From Struthio camelus (Eukaryota > Chordata > Aves > Struthioniformes > Struthionidae), in assembly GCF_040807025.1 (NCBI RefSeq), contig NC_090952.1:25541068-25605067 (forward strand): a stretch of DNA of 64,000 nt. The letters run 5' to 3'. Below, piece by piece: positions 54,625 through 64,000 of this stretch. Position 1 is the stretch's first letter. Every line of letters starts with the position of its first letter. The position numbers and the translations under genes were made by a program. The notes under the pieces are model-generated. The model was not told where the DNA came from, ran no database searches, and saw only the letters and a list, made by a program, of their open reading frames with translations.

Positions 54625-55952
54625 AACATAATATATTTATAGCAAAAATAGGCTTTTTCTGTAGCTTCCATACACAAGGTTTTCTTTCCCCGTACATTTA
54701 CGCAGTAAACAGGTTGACTGAAGCAGCGTGCACCAGGCTTTTCCGGCTGTCCTCGCTTCAGCCTCCCAGGAGCTATGGGTAGCCCCAGCCCTTCCTCCTC
54801 TTCAGCTGTTCTCCTGCGTGGGGGCTCCCCCCCCCCGGGGGTGGGCCGGCTCCTGGCTCAGGCATCCGTGGGTGCCCCCAGCCAGGGCTGCCGCGCAGGG
54901 ATGGAGCAGCCGGGGGATAAGGGCACGCGCGCCTGCTTGCTTGGCGGAGGGCAGGGTACTGGCTGGGCTGCGTCTGCATGACCGGGGACAGCCCTGGGAG
55001 CCGCGGCCGAGGCGGCAGGTTTCCCTCAGCTCATCCGTGCTGACCCCTAGGTTCCCACATCACTATTTTAAGCAGTGAGTGACTGGGCGCAGGACCCCCC
55101 CCCCCCCGGCCCGTGCTGCCAGCGCTGCAGCAGGAAGATACAAGCCCTGTGCATGCACCGCGTTGGCTCGGGAAACCGCCCGCGTTTCTACCGACACCGG
55201 AGGGGCTTTGGGTGCTGCAGCGCCCGAGCCCGCACAGGAAGGCAAGACGGCCCCTGCAGCAGCGCCCAGTGCCCGGCCGCTGCCAGGGTCCTGCTCCCGC
55301 CACCCCCGCCTGCAAGAGCTTCACAGTTTGGCGTTGGCGTGGGGGCAGCACGCGTGCCCAGCCCGCCAGGGTTTGGCACATAAACGGCAGGACACTTACC
55401 GCAGCGAGCGCGTCCCCCTCGCAGGAGCGGCGCGGCGAAGGGCCGGGTGCACCTCCCTCCCTGCCCGCGCAGCCCCGCGCCTCCGGGCTGCCCGCGTCGG
55501 CCCCTCGGAGCCGGGCGCCGAAGGGCTGCTCCCAGGCGGGCGGCTGCAGCGCCGGGCAGGGAGCCGGCTCTCGCCTTCGGCCCCGCAGGAGCTGCCCTGG
55601 CCGCCGGCAGCAGCCCTGCGGGAAAGGAGAGCCCGGTCCGCTGGCGCCTCCCTCGGCCCGCCCGCCCGCCCCGCGTCTTTGGCGGTCCTCCTCGGCCGCG
55701 TTCAAGTCTCCAGCATCACACGGACTTGCCTCACAGTTTGGTAATTGCACGTTAACAGGGCCGCTCGGTGCGGCCCACAAGGAGAGGTGGGGGGGAAAAA
55801 AGGAAAAAAATAAAATAAAATAAAAGGGAACAAGACAGTCAAGTAAACTAAACGGAGCAATCCCTCGCCGTCCGCCCCAGCACGGCGGGCCGCGCGCGAG
55901 TCCGGGGGGGGAGGATGCTGCCCGGCCCTGCCGCAGCACAGCTCCCCGCCGC
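54625..55952 (-). other. 3' UTR of the Sestrin gene
   Basis: From the stop at 55953 the minus strand runs without coding features to an AT-rich end at 54.62-54.70 kb. There, TATAAATATATT-type sequence could act as a variant polyA signal; no canonical AATAAA is seen there. The run includes polyC and A/G-rich tracts near 55.10 and 55.80 kb. Confidence 0.5.
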
Positions 55953-58900
55953 CTACGAGACCATGTACTGGGTGATGGCCTGCAGGGCGTACAGCAGCTC
56001 CGCCTGCATCCTGGCCTCCAGGATGAGGAGATTCACGTGGACCTGCGGGAGAAGCAAGGGAGGTTCGGGCAGCCGCTGCGGCGCAAGCGAGCGGCCGGCC
56101 GGCCGGGCTAGCGGCAGCCCGGCTCAGCACCGTGCCCGGCCCGGCCCGGGGGTGGTCGCCCTACCTTTTCACTGTGCTTGAACTGCTTCCAGAACCTGTC
56201 AAACATCTCCGGGTTTGTCTTCTCTGGGTAGCAGGTGACAGTTTTAATGTAAACTTTGAGCATTCGCTCCAGGAGATGATTCACTTCCGCGTAGTCGTAG
56301 TCGTCGTACCTGCGGGGAGCACGAGCGACGGTCACAACCCAGCCCCTACCGACTCCCTCGCTCGGGGTCTGCTCCGGTGCACGCTGCCACCGTGGGGGAC
56401 AGCGGCCACCAGGCACCAAGTCCTGCCCCAGAAAGCCTTGGCACGGCCCCCCAGGGTGGCACGGGACGGCTGCGGTGCACACCACTGTCATCGCGGCAGC
56501 AAAGTGCCCTCTCCCAGCCGGAGAAGCTGAGGATTTTCTCCATCTCCTGGCCCCATCTCTTTTCCAAGCCAGTCTGCAGGACATCCCAGAGCGCCTGGGG
56601 ACGCAGCCGAAGCAGGCCGCGCTCCTGCGCCTAGCTCAGCGTGGTTTTCCCCGCGAGGCCGGGAGACGGGGAGGTTTAGCTACCTGATGCCGAACATGCA
56701 GTGGATGTAGTTCCAGATGCCCCGCTTGAAGACCGAGGGTTCGCAGCCCTGCCGCTTGGCCATGGCGCTGCTTTGCAGACCATCCACCATGCGAAACTTC
56801 TCATCCAGGAGATGCCCGATGTCGGAGTAGAGCCGGTTCACCAGTGAGAAGCCGTGGTCTTCCCAGGAGTAATCCTGTTGAGCACAGCAAGAGGCTTTCA
56901 CCACTGCATAAAGGAGCCCGGGGCACGTTCCTAGGAAGAGCTGCTGCTGGAGACCTCGGGTGTCTGCGGGCAGCTCTGCCACAAGTCACAGCGTCCCTGA
57001 TCAGGTGGCTTTTGGATAATTTTGACCCCTGGCGCTGCACTGACCCATGCCTGGCCCAGAGGGCTGATGTGATGAAAACACAAGTCCTCGACGTCAGGTT
57101 GATGCTCGCCTCCCCCTCCCCGACGCTCGTCAGACGGTCCCCTTTCTGAGCAGCGCCTCTCCAGCGCAGGGGCGCAGGGACAGCCCTCTCCGGCACGGAC
57201 TGCAAAAGCAGCTGCCCTCCGGCTGCGCTGGCCCCCCGCGCGATCGGCCGCCCCCCACCAGGGGAAGAGGCGAGGCGACAGCCCAGGCTGCCGCAGGCCT
57301 GCGGGTTTATGTCCCCAGGAGAGCAGGAACCTCACCTGGACTCTGAATACCTGCGTCTGATCCTCGTCGCGCCGGGCAAAGTCCTGGTATCCGAAGTCGG
57401 GGTCCTGCATGTAGCACGCAAGGTTGGTGGCACCGGTGACTTCCCCATCGAGATCTGGGAGGGAGGAGAGGACGAGTCGGAGCAGCGCTAAACGCAGCTC
57501 AGCTCCTGCGCTGCCCTGTGCCCCACGGCCGGGGCGGCCACCGGGCCCGTCCCCGGAGCACGGCTCCTTCCTTTCCCGCTCCCAGCGGCGCCTCTCTGAA
57601 GATGTCCCAGCTGCGCCCACAGGGTCTCCTCTGAGCAGGTTGGGGCCTTGCAGGTGGGAGCTGCGATGGCCACGTCCGGCGGACAGGCTGGTGTTTTTGG
57701 CCCCCCCCCCAACCCTGGCAGGGAGCTGCTGTCCTGCCCACCCACCTCCGCTCTTTTCCTCTCACCTTCCTCTCGATCCTGTTGCAGCGGCCTCGTCTCC
57801 TCTCTGCCCTCAGTCTCGAGGTGGATCCGCTGGATACGTTCCCGGAGGGAATCCAGCTCCATGCAGGAATCCAGAGACTGCTCGGAAATATATGTTATAG
57901 CGGTGGTTAGGGCAGCGGCGCCGGCCCCCTCCTGCCCGCGGATCGACCGCCGGGGCTCACCCGCTTGCGACTGATGCGCAGCAGCTCCTGGTTGCAGCCG
58001 TTCCCGCTGGCCGCCTCGCAGAAGCACTGGTTCCCGGGCGAGAGGGGCTTCAGCGTGCCCCGGCCGCCCGGCCCCTCTTCCTGCTCGCAGCCGCAGCCGA
58101 ACACGAAGCTGGCGAGCGCGTGGCAGTGCGCCAGCAGCACCACCGCGTGCACCAGCTCCGCCAGCGACCAGCTCCACTCGCTGATTTTCAGCAGCTTCTG
58201 CGGGACGGAGAGAGGCCGGCGATGCAGCGAGAGGAGCACCCGCCTCCCCTCCACCGCCAGCCCCGCTGGGGACTGTCCCCGGCCGGCGGAGGTGGCTGAG
58301 GTCCCCGCCGCCAGCGCGCACCCGCTGCCCAACCTCCCGGCCCCGCTACCTCGATGTGCTCCTTGGTGACGAGCCAGGGCCGGTGGGCCAGGATCTTGTT
58401 GATCTCGCTGAGGTTGCGGAGCTTGAGCGGGATGAAGTCGAGGCCGCGCAGCCACTGGGGATCGCCTCCCACGCGCAGGAACTGCAGCACGTGCAGGTTC
58501 ACCAGGTACCTGCAGCGGTGCCGGGCGGCCGCCTGCAAGAGCACGCCGGGCGTGAGCACCCAGCGCTCGGCTCGCCGGGGAAGAGCCGCCCGGCCGCCGG
58601 CATGGGGCGAGAGCGCGACAACGATTTCGGGCTCTGCAGAAAAGCCTGCAGCACGAAGAGCGTAGGGCTCGGGGGCTCCCGGGGCAGCGCCGTGCGCTCA
58701 CCATGATGGCGATGTAGTGGCGGCAGTCGAAGGGCAGCGGGCCGTCCATGTGCAGCAGGTAGTGCTGGGTCTTGAGGAAGCTGTCGAGGTACTGCGGGTG
58801 GTAGCCCATCTGCTGGGTCACCGCCTCCAGCCGGCCCCGGCTCGCCAGCGCCTTCACGAACAGGAACTGGGGGCGCTCGGGCTCGCTGCTGGACATCTTC

Positions 58901-60727
58901 ACTACCTGCGGGGAAGAGGCCGTGTCTCAGCAGCCCGACCCCAGCTCCGCATGGGGCCCGGGTCGGCCCTCGGCCCTCGCTCCTGCTTGGACGAGACCAG
59001 GAGCGAGCGACATCCCGGCCACCGCAACCTGGCCAGCGGCACACGGAGGGGCTCACGGGTCTCCCCCCGCTCTGACCAAGGAGACCGCGCACCAGCCCCA
59101 TGGGTTCAAACGCAAGAGTCGACCTGGAAGACCGAATCCTGCACCGCCTCCCGTTCAGCCCTCTTAACCCGCAAGAGCTTCCCCAGGCCGGCACGCACCC
59201 CGTGAAAGCGCAGAAGAGCGCCCTAAGGTGAGGGGGGTCCTGCCGCGGCGCCGTGCTCGAACCCGCCTCCTACGGCTGCGGCAGCACCAGCCAACCTCCC
59301 CGGCGAGCAGAGCCCAAAGCTGGGTCACCCCGGTCCTTCTCCAGAGGGTGCTGGGAACGGACCACGGGGAGGTGCACAACACCCTGGCCTGGGAAGGTGC
59401 TGCACCCGGCATCCACGGCGCGGGCACGGCCGGCCCCGGCACCGAGCTGGCCTTTGCCACACGGACAGTCACGTCCCCAGCTCGTGCTGAGCATCTCTAG
59501 GTGGGACGCGGGAGCCCCTCGAAAACAGCGAGCGCCTCTCCCCTCCCAGCGCTCGAGCCTCACGCTGGGCACGCGCCGCCTGGCATCTCCAGCCCGCTCC
59601 CGAGCTGCTCCTCGGCAAGGGGACGCGGTAGCCGCTCAAGGACCGGGGTAGGGGGGTGACAGCGGCGCCCACCAGCCCCTGCTGCAGGAGAGGCCGGCCA
59701 GGACACCAGGACGCACCCTCACGGCCCGCGGACCGAGGCGCTGGAGACCCGGAGGGTTTGGCGGCCGCCGCGTCCCCCTCGCCTTACCCATCGCCAGCGG
59801 CCGTCTCGCCCACCGCGGAGCCCTACGGAGCCTCCTCTTCCGCAGCAGCCGGGCAAACGGCCCCGGGGCGACCCAGAGAAGCCCGGGCGAGCGAGGCCGA
59901 AGGGCGCAGGCAGCCGGTGCCGTCGCACCCTCGGAGCCGAGCGGCGCCGACCGTTTTGTGCCGCGCTGCCGCTTCCGAGGACGGCGCCGGCGCGCTCGCC
60001 CAGGCGTCGAGGCGCTCGCCGACGGGCCGCCCGGAGCCTCCTCCTCGGCTCTGCCCGGGGAGAGCCCGAGGCCACGGTGAGCGGCGAAGGGAGCAGAAGC
60101 GCCGGCTGGGCTGCGCGCAGGGCACGGCGCGAAGCAGGAGGCACCCGCCACGGCGAGCGCTGCGGGAAACACGCGTGGGGCCGCGGCCCCGGCGGAGGCG
60201 ACCGAAGCGACGGGCCCGGGGCATCCTCGCCCGCAGCAGGTGATGCTGCCGGGGAGGCGGCGGCGGCGGCCGGCTCCCCCCACCCCCCCCGTCCGCGGTG
60301 CCGGTAACCGGTAACCGGAGCCCCATTGTGCGGGCGGCGGCAGCGGCAGCGCCCCCGGTGCGCGACGAGGGCAGTGCAGGCGGAGAGAGAAAAACAAGTT
60401 TGATTGGCAGTGATGGAGGCACGGCGCCTCCCGCATCCCGCACAAAGGGGACGGAGCCGCCGCACCGGGCACCGGGCACCGGCACCGCGGCGGGGCAGCG
60501 CGGCCGCGCCGACCCCGCGCAGCGCGGCGGGAAGAGCCCGGCTCGGCGGTGCCGCAGGAAGAGCCAGGCCGGTACCGGCGGGCGGGCGGGCGGGCAGAGC
60601 CGGGGCACGGCCGGGCCCGGTGCCCCGGTGGGGGCCCCGGTGGCGGCGGGGCGGCTCCTACCTGCCCCTGCAGCCGCTGGCACCGGCTTCCTCGGGGGTG
60701 CTCCATGCTCTGGGGACACAGGATCAT
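55953..60727 (-). CDS. Sestrin family protein, probable fourth vertebrate Sestrin
   Basis: Nine exons, 60727..60662, 58905..58702, 58532..58350, 58197..57961, 57877..57766, 57454..57336, 56874..56684, 56309..56165 and 56042..55953, join in phase to 448 residues. SESN1-3 have about 480-550. Sestrins restrain mTORC1 by binding GATOR2, and some also sense leucine. The N-terminal half keeps the alkylhydroperoxidase-like set C97, Y99 and H104 ([10 protein letters not shown]). The C-terminal half keeps the GATOR2-contact pair D373-D374 (YDDYDY), W411 and E418. Q341-A344 replaces the SESN2 pocket residues TYNT, and T386, L389 and R390 are P353, F356 and K357. The C-terminal half reads closest to SESN3. 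The N-terminus is short and lacks the usual SRFIPEKE-like motif; initiation at exon 2 (MSSSEPE) is possible. It lies tail to tail with FOXO4. Confidence 0.93.
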
Positions 60728-61230
60728 GGTGAGGCCGCGCCGTGCCGTGCCGTGCCGTGCCCCGGTGCCGCCCGCCCCGTCCCGTCCCGTCCCGTCCCGG
60801 CCGCCGGCACCGCCGAGCCGGGCACCGCGGCAGCCCGAGCACCGGGAGAGGGGCGTGCCCACCGCCGCTCCTGCGCCAATCACCGCCGCCGTGGGGGGCG
60901 GGGCCAAGAGCCGGCGCCCCACCGACCAACCCGCAGCGAGGGGCGGGGCGGCGGCGGAGCCAAGGTTTAGGGAGGGGAGGGGGGGGAGCGGGGGCGGCCG
61001 CCGGCCGCACCACGTGGGCAAGGCTGGAAAGTTACCCGTCGGTCAAGTGCCGGCCGCCCCGCCCACCGCGGCAGGGGGCGGGGCTAGAGCGCCTGCCCCG
61101 GCCCCGCCCCCGCCGCTGGGGGGCGCCGCGGCGCTGCTGCCCCCCCCCCCACCGTCCCGCCCCGGCGGTTGCCCCCACGCGAGAGCCGTGCAGCCGTGGG
61201 CCCTGGTGCGCGGCGGGGGCCGCCCCCCCC
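60728..61230 (-). promoter_or_regulatory. CpG-rich promoter of the Sestrin gene
   Basis: Upstream of the Sestrin ATG on its strand. It contains pentamer runs (GCCGT about 60737..60762; CCCGT about 60775..60800), a CCAAT box near 60870, GGGGCGGGGC Sp1-type boxes, and a CACGTG E-box at 61012..61017. No TATA box. It begins just past the polyA signal of CXorf65, so the two same-strand genes are almost contiguous. Confidence 0.55.
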
Positions 61231-61241
61231 CGGCCTCGGTT

Positions 61242-61247
61242 TTTATT
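61242..61247 (-). terminator. Polyadenylation signal of the CXorf65 homologue
   Basis: AATAAA on the minus strand starts only five bases after the stop codon (61255-61253), giving an almost absent 3' UTR. Confidence 0.7.
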
Positions 61248-61252
61248 CAGCC

Positions 61253-63025
61253 TCAGCGGTTCCTGTCCCTCCGGCCGGGCTCCTGCTTCGCCCTGGCGGA
61301 CGAAGCCGCCTTGCGCTGGGCCCCGTCGTCCTCGGCGGCTGCCGCCGCTGCTCGCCCTGCCGCCTTCCCCTGCTCCGAGGGGCAGCGGCTCACGGGGGTC
61401 CTGCCCGGCCGCGGCACCCGGGGACAGGGGGACATGGGGCACGGGGGTGGCAGGGCATGGGGATGGCAGGCACGGGGACAGTGAGCACAGGGGTGGCAGG
61501 GCATGGGGCACAAGGTGATGGGACAGCAGGGTGGCAGGGCATGGGGACATGGAGAGTGAGGAATGGGGCACAGGGGTGACGGGGCATGGTGGTGGCAGGG
61601 CATGGGGACATGGGGCACGGGGGTGACAGGGCATGGGGATGTGGGGCATGGGGACAGCGAGCACAGGGGTGGCAGGGCATGGGGACATGGAGAGTGAGGA
61701 ATGGGGCACAGGGGTGACGGGGCATGGTGGTGGCAGGGCATGGGGTGGGTCATGGGGCACGGGGACAGCGATCACAGGGGTGGCAGGGCATGGGGATGCG
61801 GGGCAGGGGACCTGGGGCGCAGGGGTGACGGGGCACAGGGGTGACAGGGCATGGGGATGTGGGGCACGGGGACAGGGAGCGCAGGGTTGGGGACATGAGG
61901 GCAGGAGGGGCCGGGCAAGCGGGACACAGGGAAGCAGGGCAGGGAGGTGGCGGGGTCGGGGACAAGGGGGCGCGGGGACCCCTGCCGCCAGGCGAGCGCC
62001 TGCCGGGTGCGGGGGCTGCAGGGGTGGGAAGGGCCCTGGCACAGGGCTGACGGCACGTCCGTGCCCATCACACGTGGCCTCGGGGAAGGCGACCGGGGCC
62101 GTGCTGGCTGCCCCGGGAGCCGGGACCGCTTCCTATAGCCGTTCCCCCCAGCACCACCCCGACCCCTTACCGCCCCGGGGGCTTGCGCGGTGGCAGCGGG
62201 CGCCATCTCCACGTTCGCCGTCCTCCTGCCCTCGGGCACCCTCGGGGTCCGGAGGCGGAGGCGGTGCTGGCGCTCGCAGTGCAGCCGCAGGGCCTCTGCG
62301 GCCGGAGCCGGGGCGGCGGGCACGTTCGGACGGGCTGCTCCCCGCCACCCGCCCCCCGCGCTGCCGCCCGGCCCCGGCCCCTCGCCCACCTGCCAGTGCC
62401 GCGTTGGGCTCCTTGAGGAGGGGCACGAAGGCTTGGTAGGTGTGCTCCTGCTGCGTCCCTGCGGCACGGACCCCCAAAACCCGCCCTGGGTCACCGCCGT
62501 CCCGCAGAGACCCGGCGCCTTCGCCGCAGCCCCGGCGGGCGGTGGGGGGGGGGGGACAGGGGGGACGGCTCTGCCTGCACCCACCGGGCGCACCGAACTC
62601 CACGCGGCACACGTAGTAGGGGCCGGGGGCCGGGAGGGACTTGCTGGCCCGTTCGCTCGGCAGCTTGGCCTGGAAGAGCAGCTTGGGGGTGCCCAGCTGG
62701 TCGCACAGGTCGATGACGGCTGCAAAAGGCAGGGGTGGGCGTGCGGGGCGCCGGACGGGCCCCGGCCCCCCGCCCCGCTGCCCAACGGCCCCCCCGCCCG
62801 GCGCTCACCTCCCGCCGGGACCCCCGCCTTGCTCCGCACGTAGGCCAGCAGCAGCAGCACCGGGCAGTCGGTGTTGGCCAGGAAGCGCTGGTTATCTGCG
62901 AGGACAGGGTGGCCGCGACCGTGCTTGGGACCCCCCCCCCCCGCTGCCACCATCCCGAGCGCCCCCGGGGGCGCTGGGACCCCCCCGGCGGGGCGCTCAC
63001 CGCCGTGCCTGACGCAGATGAACAT
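61253..63025 (-). CDS. CXorf65 homologue (uncharacterised protein)
   Basis: Six exons, 63025..63001, 62895..62809, 62719..62585, 62458..62390, 62295..62171 and 61369..61253, join in frame to 185 residues; the human CXorf65 product is about 183. Start MFICVRHGDNQRFLANTDCP, middle IDLCDQLGTPKLLFQAKL and YYVCRVEFGAPGTQ, then TYQAFVPLLKEPNAAL all match the human protein as I remember it. The N-terminal 90 residues look like a small ubiquitin-like fold, which is my inference. The C-terminus is lysine/arginine/alanine-rich ([16 protein letters not shown], then AKQEPGRRDRNR), comparable to the human basic Ala/Lys tail. Function is unknown. It sits beside IL2RG as in human. The large open frame through its last intron is a translated repeat. 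Confidence 0.9.
61425..61960. repeat. G-rich minisatellite in the last CXorf65 intron
   Basis: Irregular tandem array of GGCAGGGCATGGGGA, CACAGGGGTGACGGGGCATG and related 10-30 bp blocks. A higher-order copy of about 75 bases starting GTGGCAGGGC recurs at 61531 and 61669 (138 bp apart). The plus strand is G-rich and could form G-quadruplexes. Confidence 0.85.
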
Positions 63026-63202
63026 GCCACCGGCGCCGTGGGCTGCGGGGCCCGGCGGCCCCACGGCGGTTGTGAGGTCAGAGCGGGGCCGCCGTGGGCG
63101 AGGGGCTCTGCCAGGACAACCCCCCCACCCCCGGAGCTGTGTCCCCCCCCCCGCCCCGGGGCCCTCGGACGCGAGACGGGCCGAGGCCAAGCGCAGCAGA
63201 GC

Positions 63203-63208
63203 TTTATT
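63203..63208 (-). terminator. IL2RG: Polyadenylation signal of IL2RG
   Basis: Minus-strand AATAAA about 243 bases after the IL2RG stop at 63451. The next gene on this strand starts at 63025, so IL2RG and CXorf65 are separated by under 200 bases. Confidence 0.7.
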
Positions 63209-63450
63209 GCAGCCGCGAGGCCGAGCTGCTCGTTACAGAGCTGGAAACGCTGGGCAGCCCCTGGCACCTGCCCCGCCGGTGCCCCCCCGGGCGGCCCGCT
63301 GCACCGCCACGGCGCCTCCCGTCCCCCCCCCGTCACCGCCACTGCCGGCCGCGCCGAGGGGTCCCGCGCGGGAGCAGGGAGAGCGGGGGGCTGCTTGGTG
63401 GAGGCTGGCTGGAGGCGGGGGGCAGAGGGCGGCGGGGCGAGCGCCGGGGG

Positions 63451-64000
63451 TCACGCTCCCACGTAGCTGTTCTCGCAGGGGCTGCGCTCCCGGGTGCCGG
63501 CGGGGGCCCCGGGCACGGCTGGCGGCTGGTTGCTGCCCTCCCAGAGGGGCTCGCAGCGCTCCTTGGGGGGCAGCTCGCTCACGTAGCAGAGGCTTTCGCT
63601 GTAGTTGGGCTTGAAGCTCTCCACGACGTCTTTGGGGACACCGGTCCATTCCTCCAGGAAACGAGAGCGGGCTGAGAGGGGCCGGCAGGGCCAGCGGGGC
63701 CGGGGTGCGAACCGCCAGCCTCCGCCTGCAGCCGCGCAGCGCCCCAAAACCGCCCGGCGGCCGCCTTACCTGGAAGTTGCCTTTGTGCTTGATGAAGAGC
63801 TCATCAAAGTTCTTGCTGGGATTGGGGATCCTGGGCATGAGGATGACCCACACCCTGCGCGGGAGGGACGGGTTGCAGGGGAAGGGCCGCCCAGCAGCGC
63901 TGCCCCGCTCCGGCCCCCGGCCCCGGCCCGGCACTCACCTTTCCATACGGACCAGTAAGATGACGAGGACCAGGAAAAGCAGACAGGAGGCGATGGGGAC
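63451..64000 (-). CDS. IL2RG: Common cytokine receptor gamma chain, 3' part (partial)
   Basis: Three exon pieces join in phase: 64000..63939 (runs off the window), 63854..63770 and 63651..63451. They encode the end of the transmembrane helix (ASCLLFLVLVILLVRMER), the box 1 motif MPRIPNPSKNFDELF and the JAK3-binding cytoplasmic tail ending SPCENSYVGA. KPNYSESLCYVSELPPK matches the human DYSERLCLVSEIPPK region, including its tyrosine. The gamma chain is shared by the receptors for IL-2, IL-4, IL-7, IL-9, IL-15 and IL-21. The extracellular cytokine-binding exons are outside the window. Its place next to CXorf65 matches human Xq13.1. Confidence 0.95.

Noticed and set aside
59636-61021. A 461-codon minus-strand frame upstream of Sestrin exon 2
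   Set aside because: It reads through the exon 1 donor into a GC-rich intron; only the 22-codon exon fits the family and phase.
61425-61960. CRISPR-like regular repeats
   Set aside because: Units are contiguous and irregular with no unique spacers, and the setting is a vertebrate intron.
61772-63190. A 472-codon minus-strand frame over the CXorf65 introns
   Set aside because: Only parts overlap true CXorf65 exons; the rest is intron and translated minisatellite. The six-exon model gives the expected protein length.

Overview
This is vertebrate nuclear DNA: split genes with GT-AG introns, CpG islands, AATAAA signals and CR1-type LINE tails. The CR1 tails (near 36.1 and 41.4 kb), compact introns and very GC-rich promoters point to a sauropsid, most likely a bird; no species can be named. 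The gene set matches the human Xq13.1 block (SLC7A3, SNX12, FOXO4, CXorf65, IL2RG), which in birds lies on the chicken 4 / finch 4A segment.

Layout. 0-0.6 kb: two 5' exons of an unidentified minus-strand gene, head to head with 0.85-3.9 kb: a CBP20-family gene (+), probably NCBP2L. 5.1-7.3 kb: a PRSS23-like secreted serine protease (-). 9.8-14.7 kb: SLC7A3 (-), 11 coding exons rebuilt. 18.0-21.1 kb: an unrecognised multi-exon coiled-coil gene (-). 21.7-26.4 kb: SNX12 (-), all four coding exons. 27.6-40.2 kb: FOXO4 (+), two coding exons around a 10.9 kb intron, with a probable long 3' UTR exon to 48.5-50.6 kb. 54.6-60.7 kb: a complete Sestrin gene (-). 61.2-63.0 kb: CXorf65 homologue (-). 63.2-64.0 kb: 3' end of IL2RG (-), running off the window.

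The most interesting element is the Sestrin. The order and strands SNX12(-)-FOXO4(+)-Sestrin(-) mirror SNX3(-)-FOXO3(+)-SESN1(-) on human 6q21, so this looks like a fourth Sestrin from the vertebrate genome duplications, absent from this position in human. It keeps the peroxidase-type Cys/Tyr/His set and the GATOR2-binding Asp pair, but several residues that form the leucine pocket of SESN2 are replaced. If expressed, it would be a Sestrin uncoupled from leucine, lying tail to tail with a FOXO gene.

The region also holds GC-rich minisatellites: about 43 bp at 9.4 kb, 28 bp at 16.1 kb, 60 bp with CTCF-core-like motifs at 21.2-21.7 kb, 85 bp just upstream of SNX12, and a G-rich array inside the last CXorf65 intron at 61.4-62.0 kb. 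Exon joins are my own splice-site reading; family names rest on remembered protein sequences, not searches.
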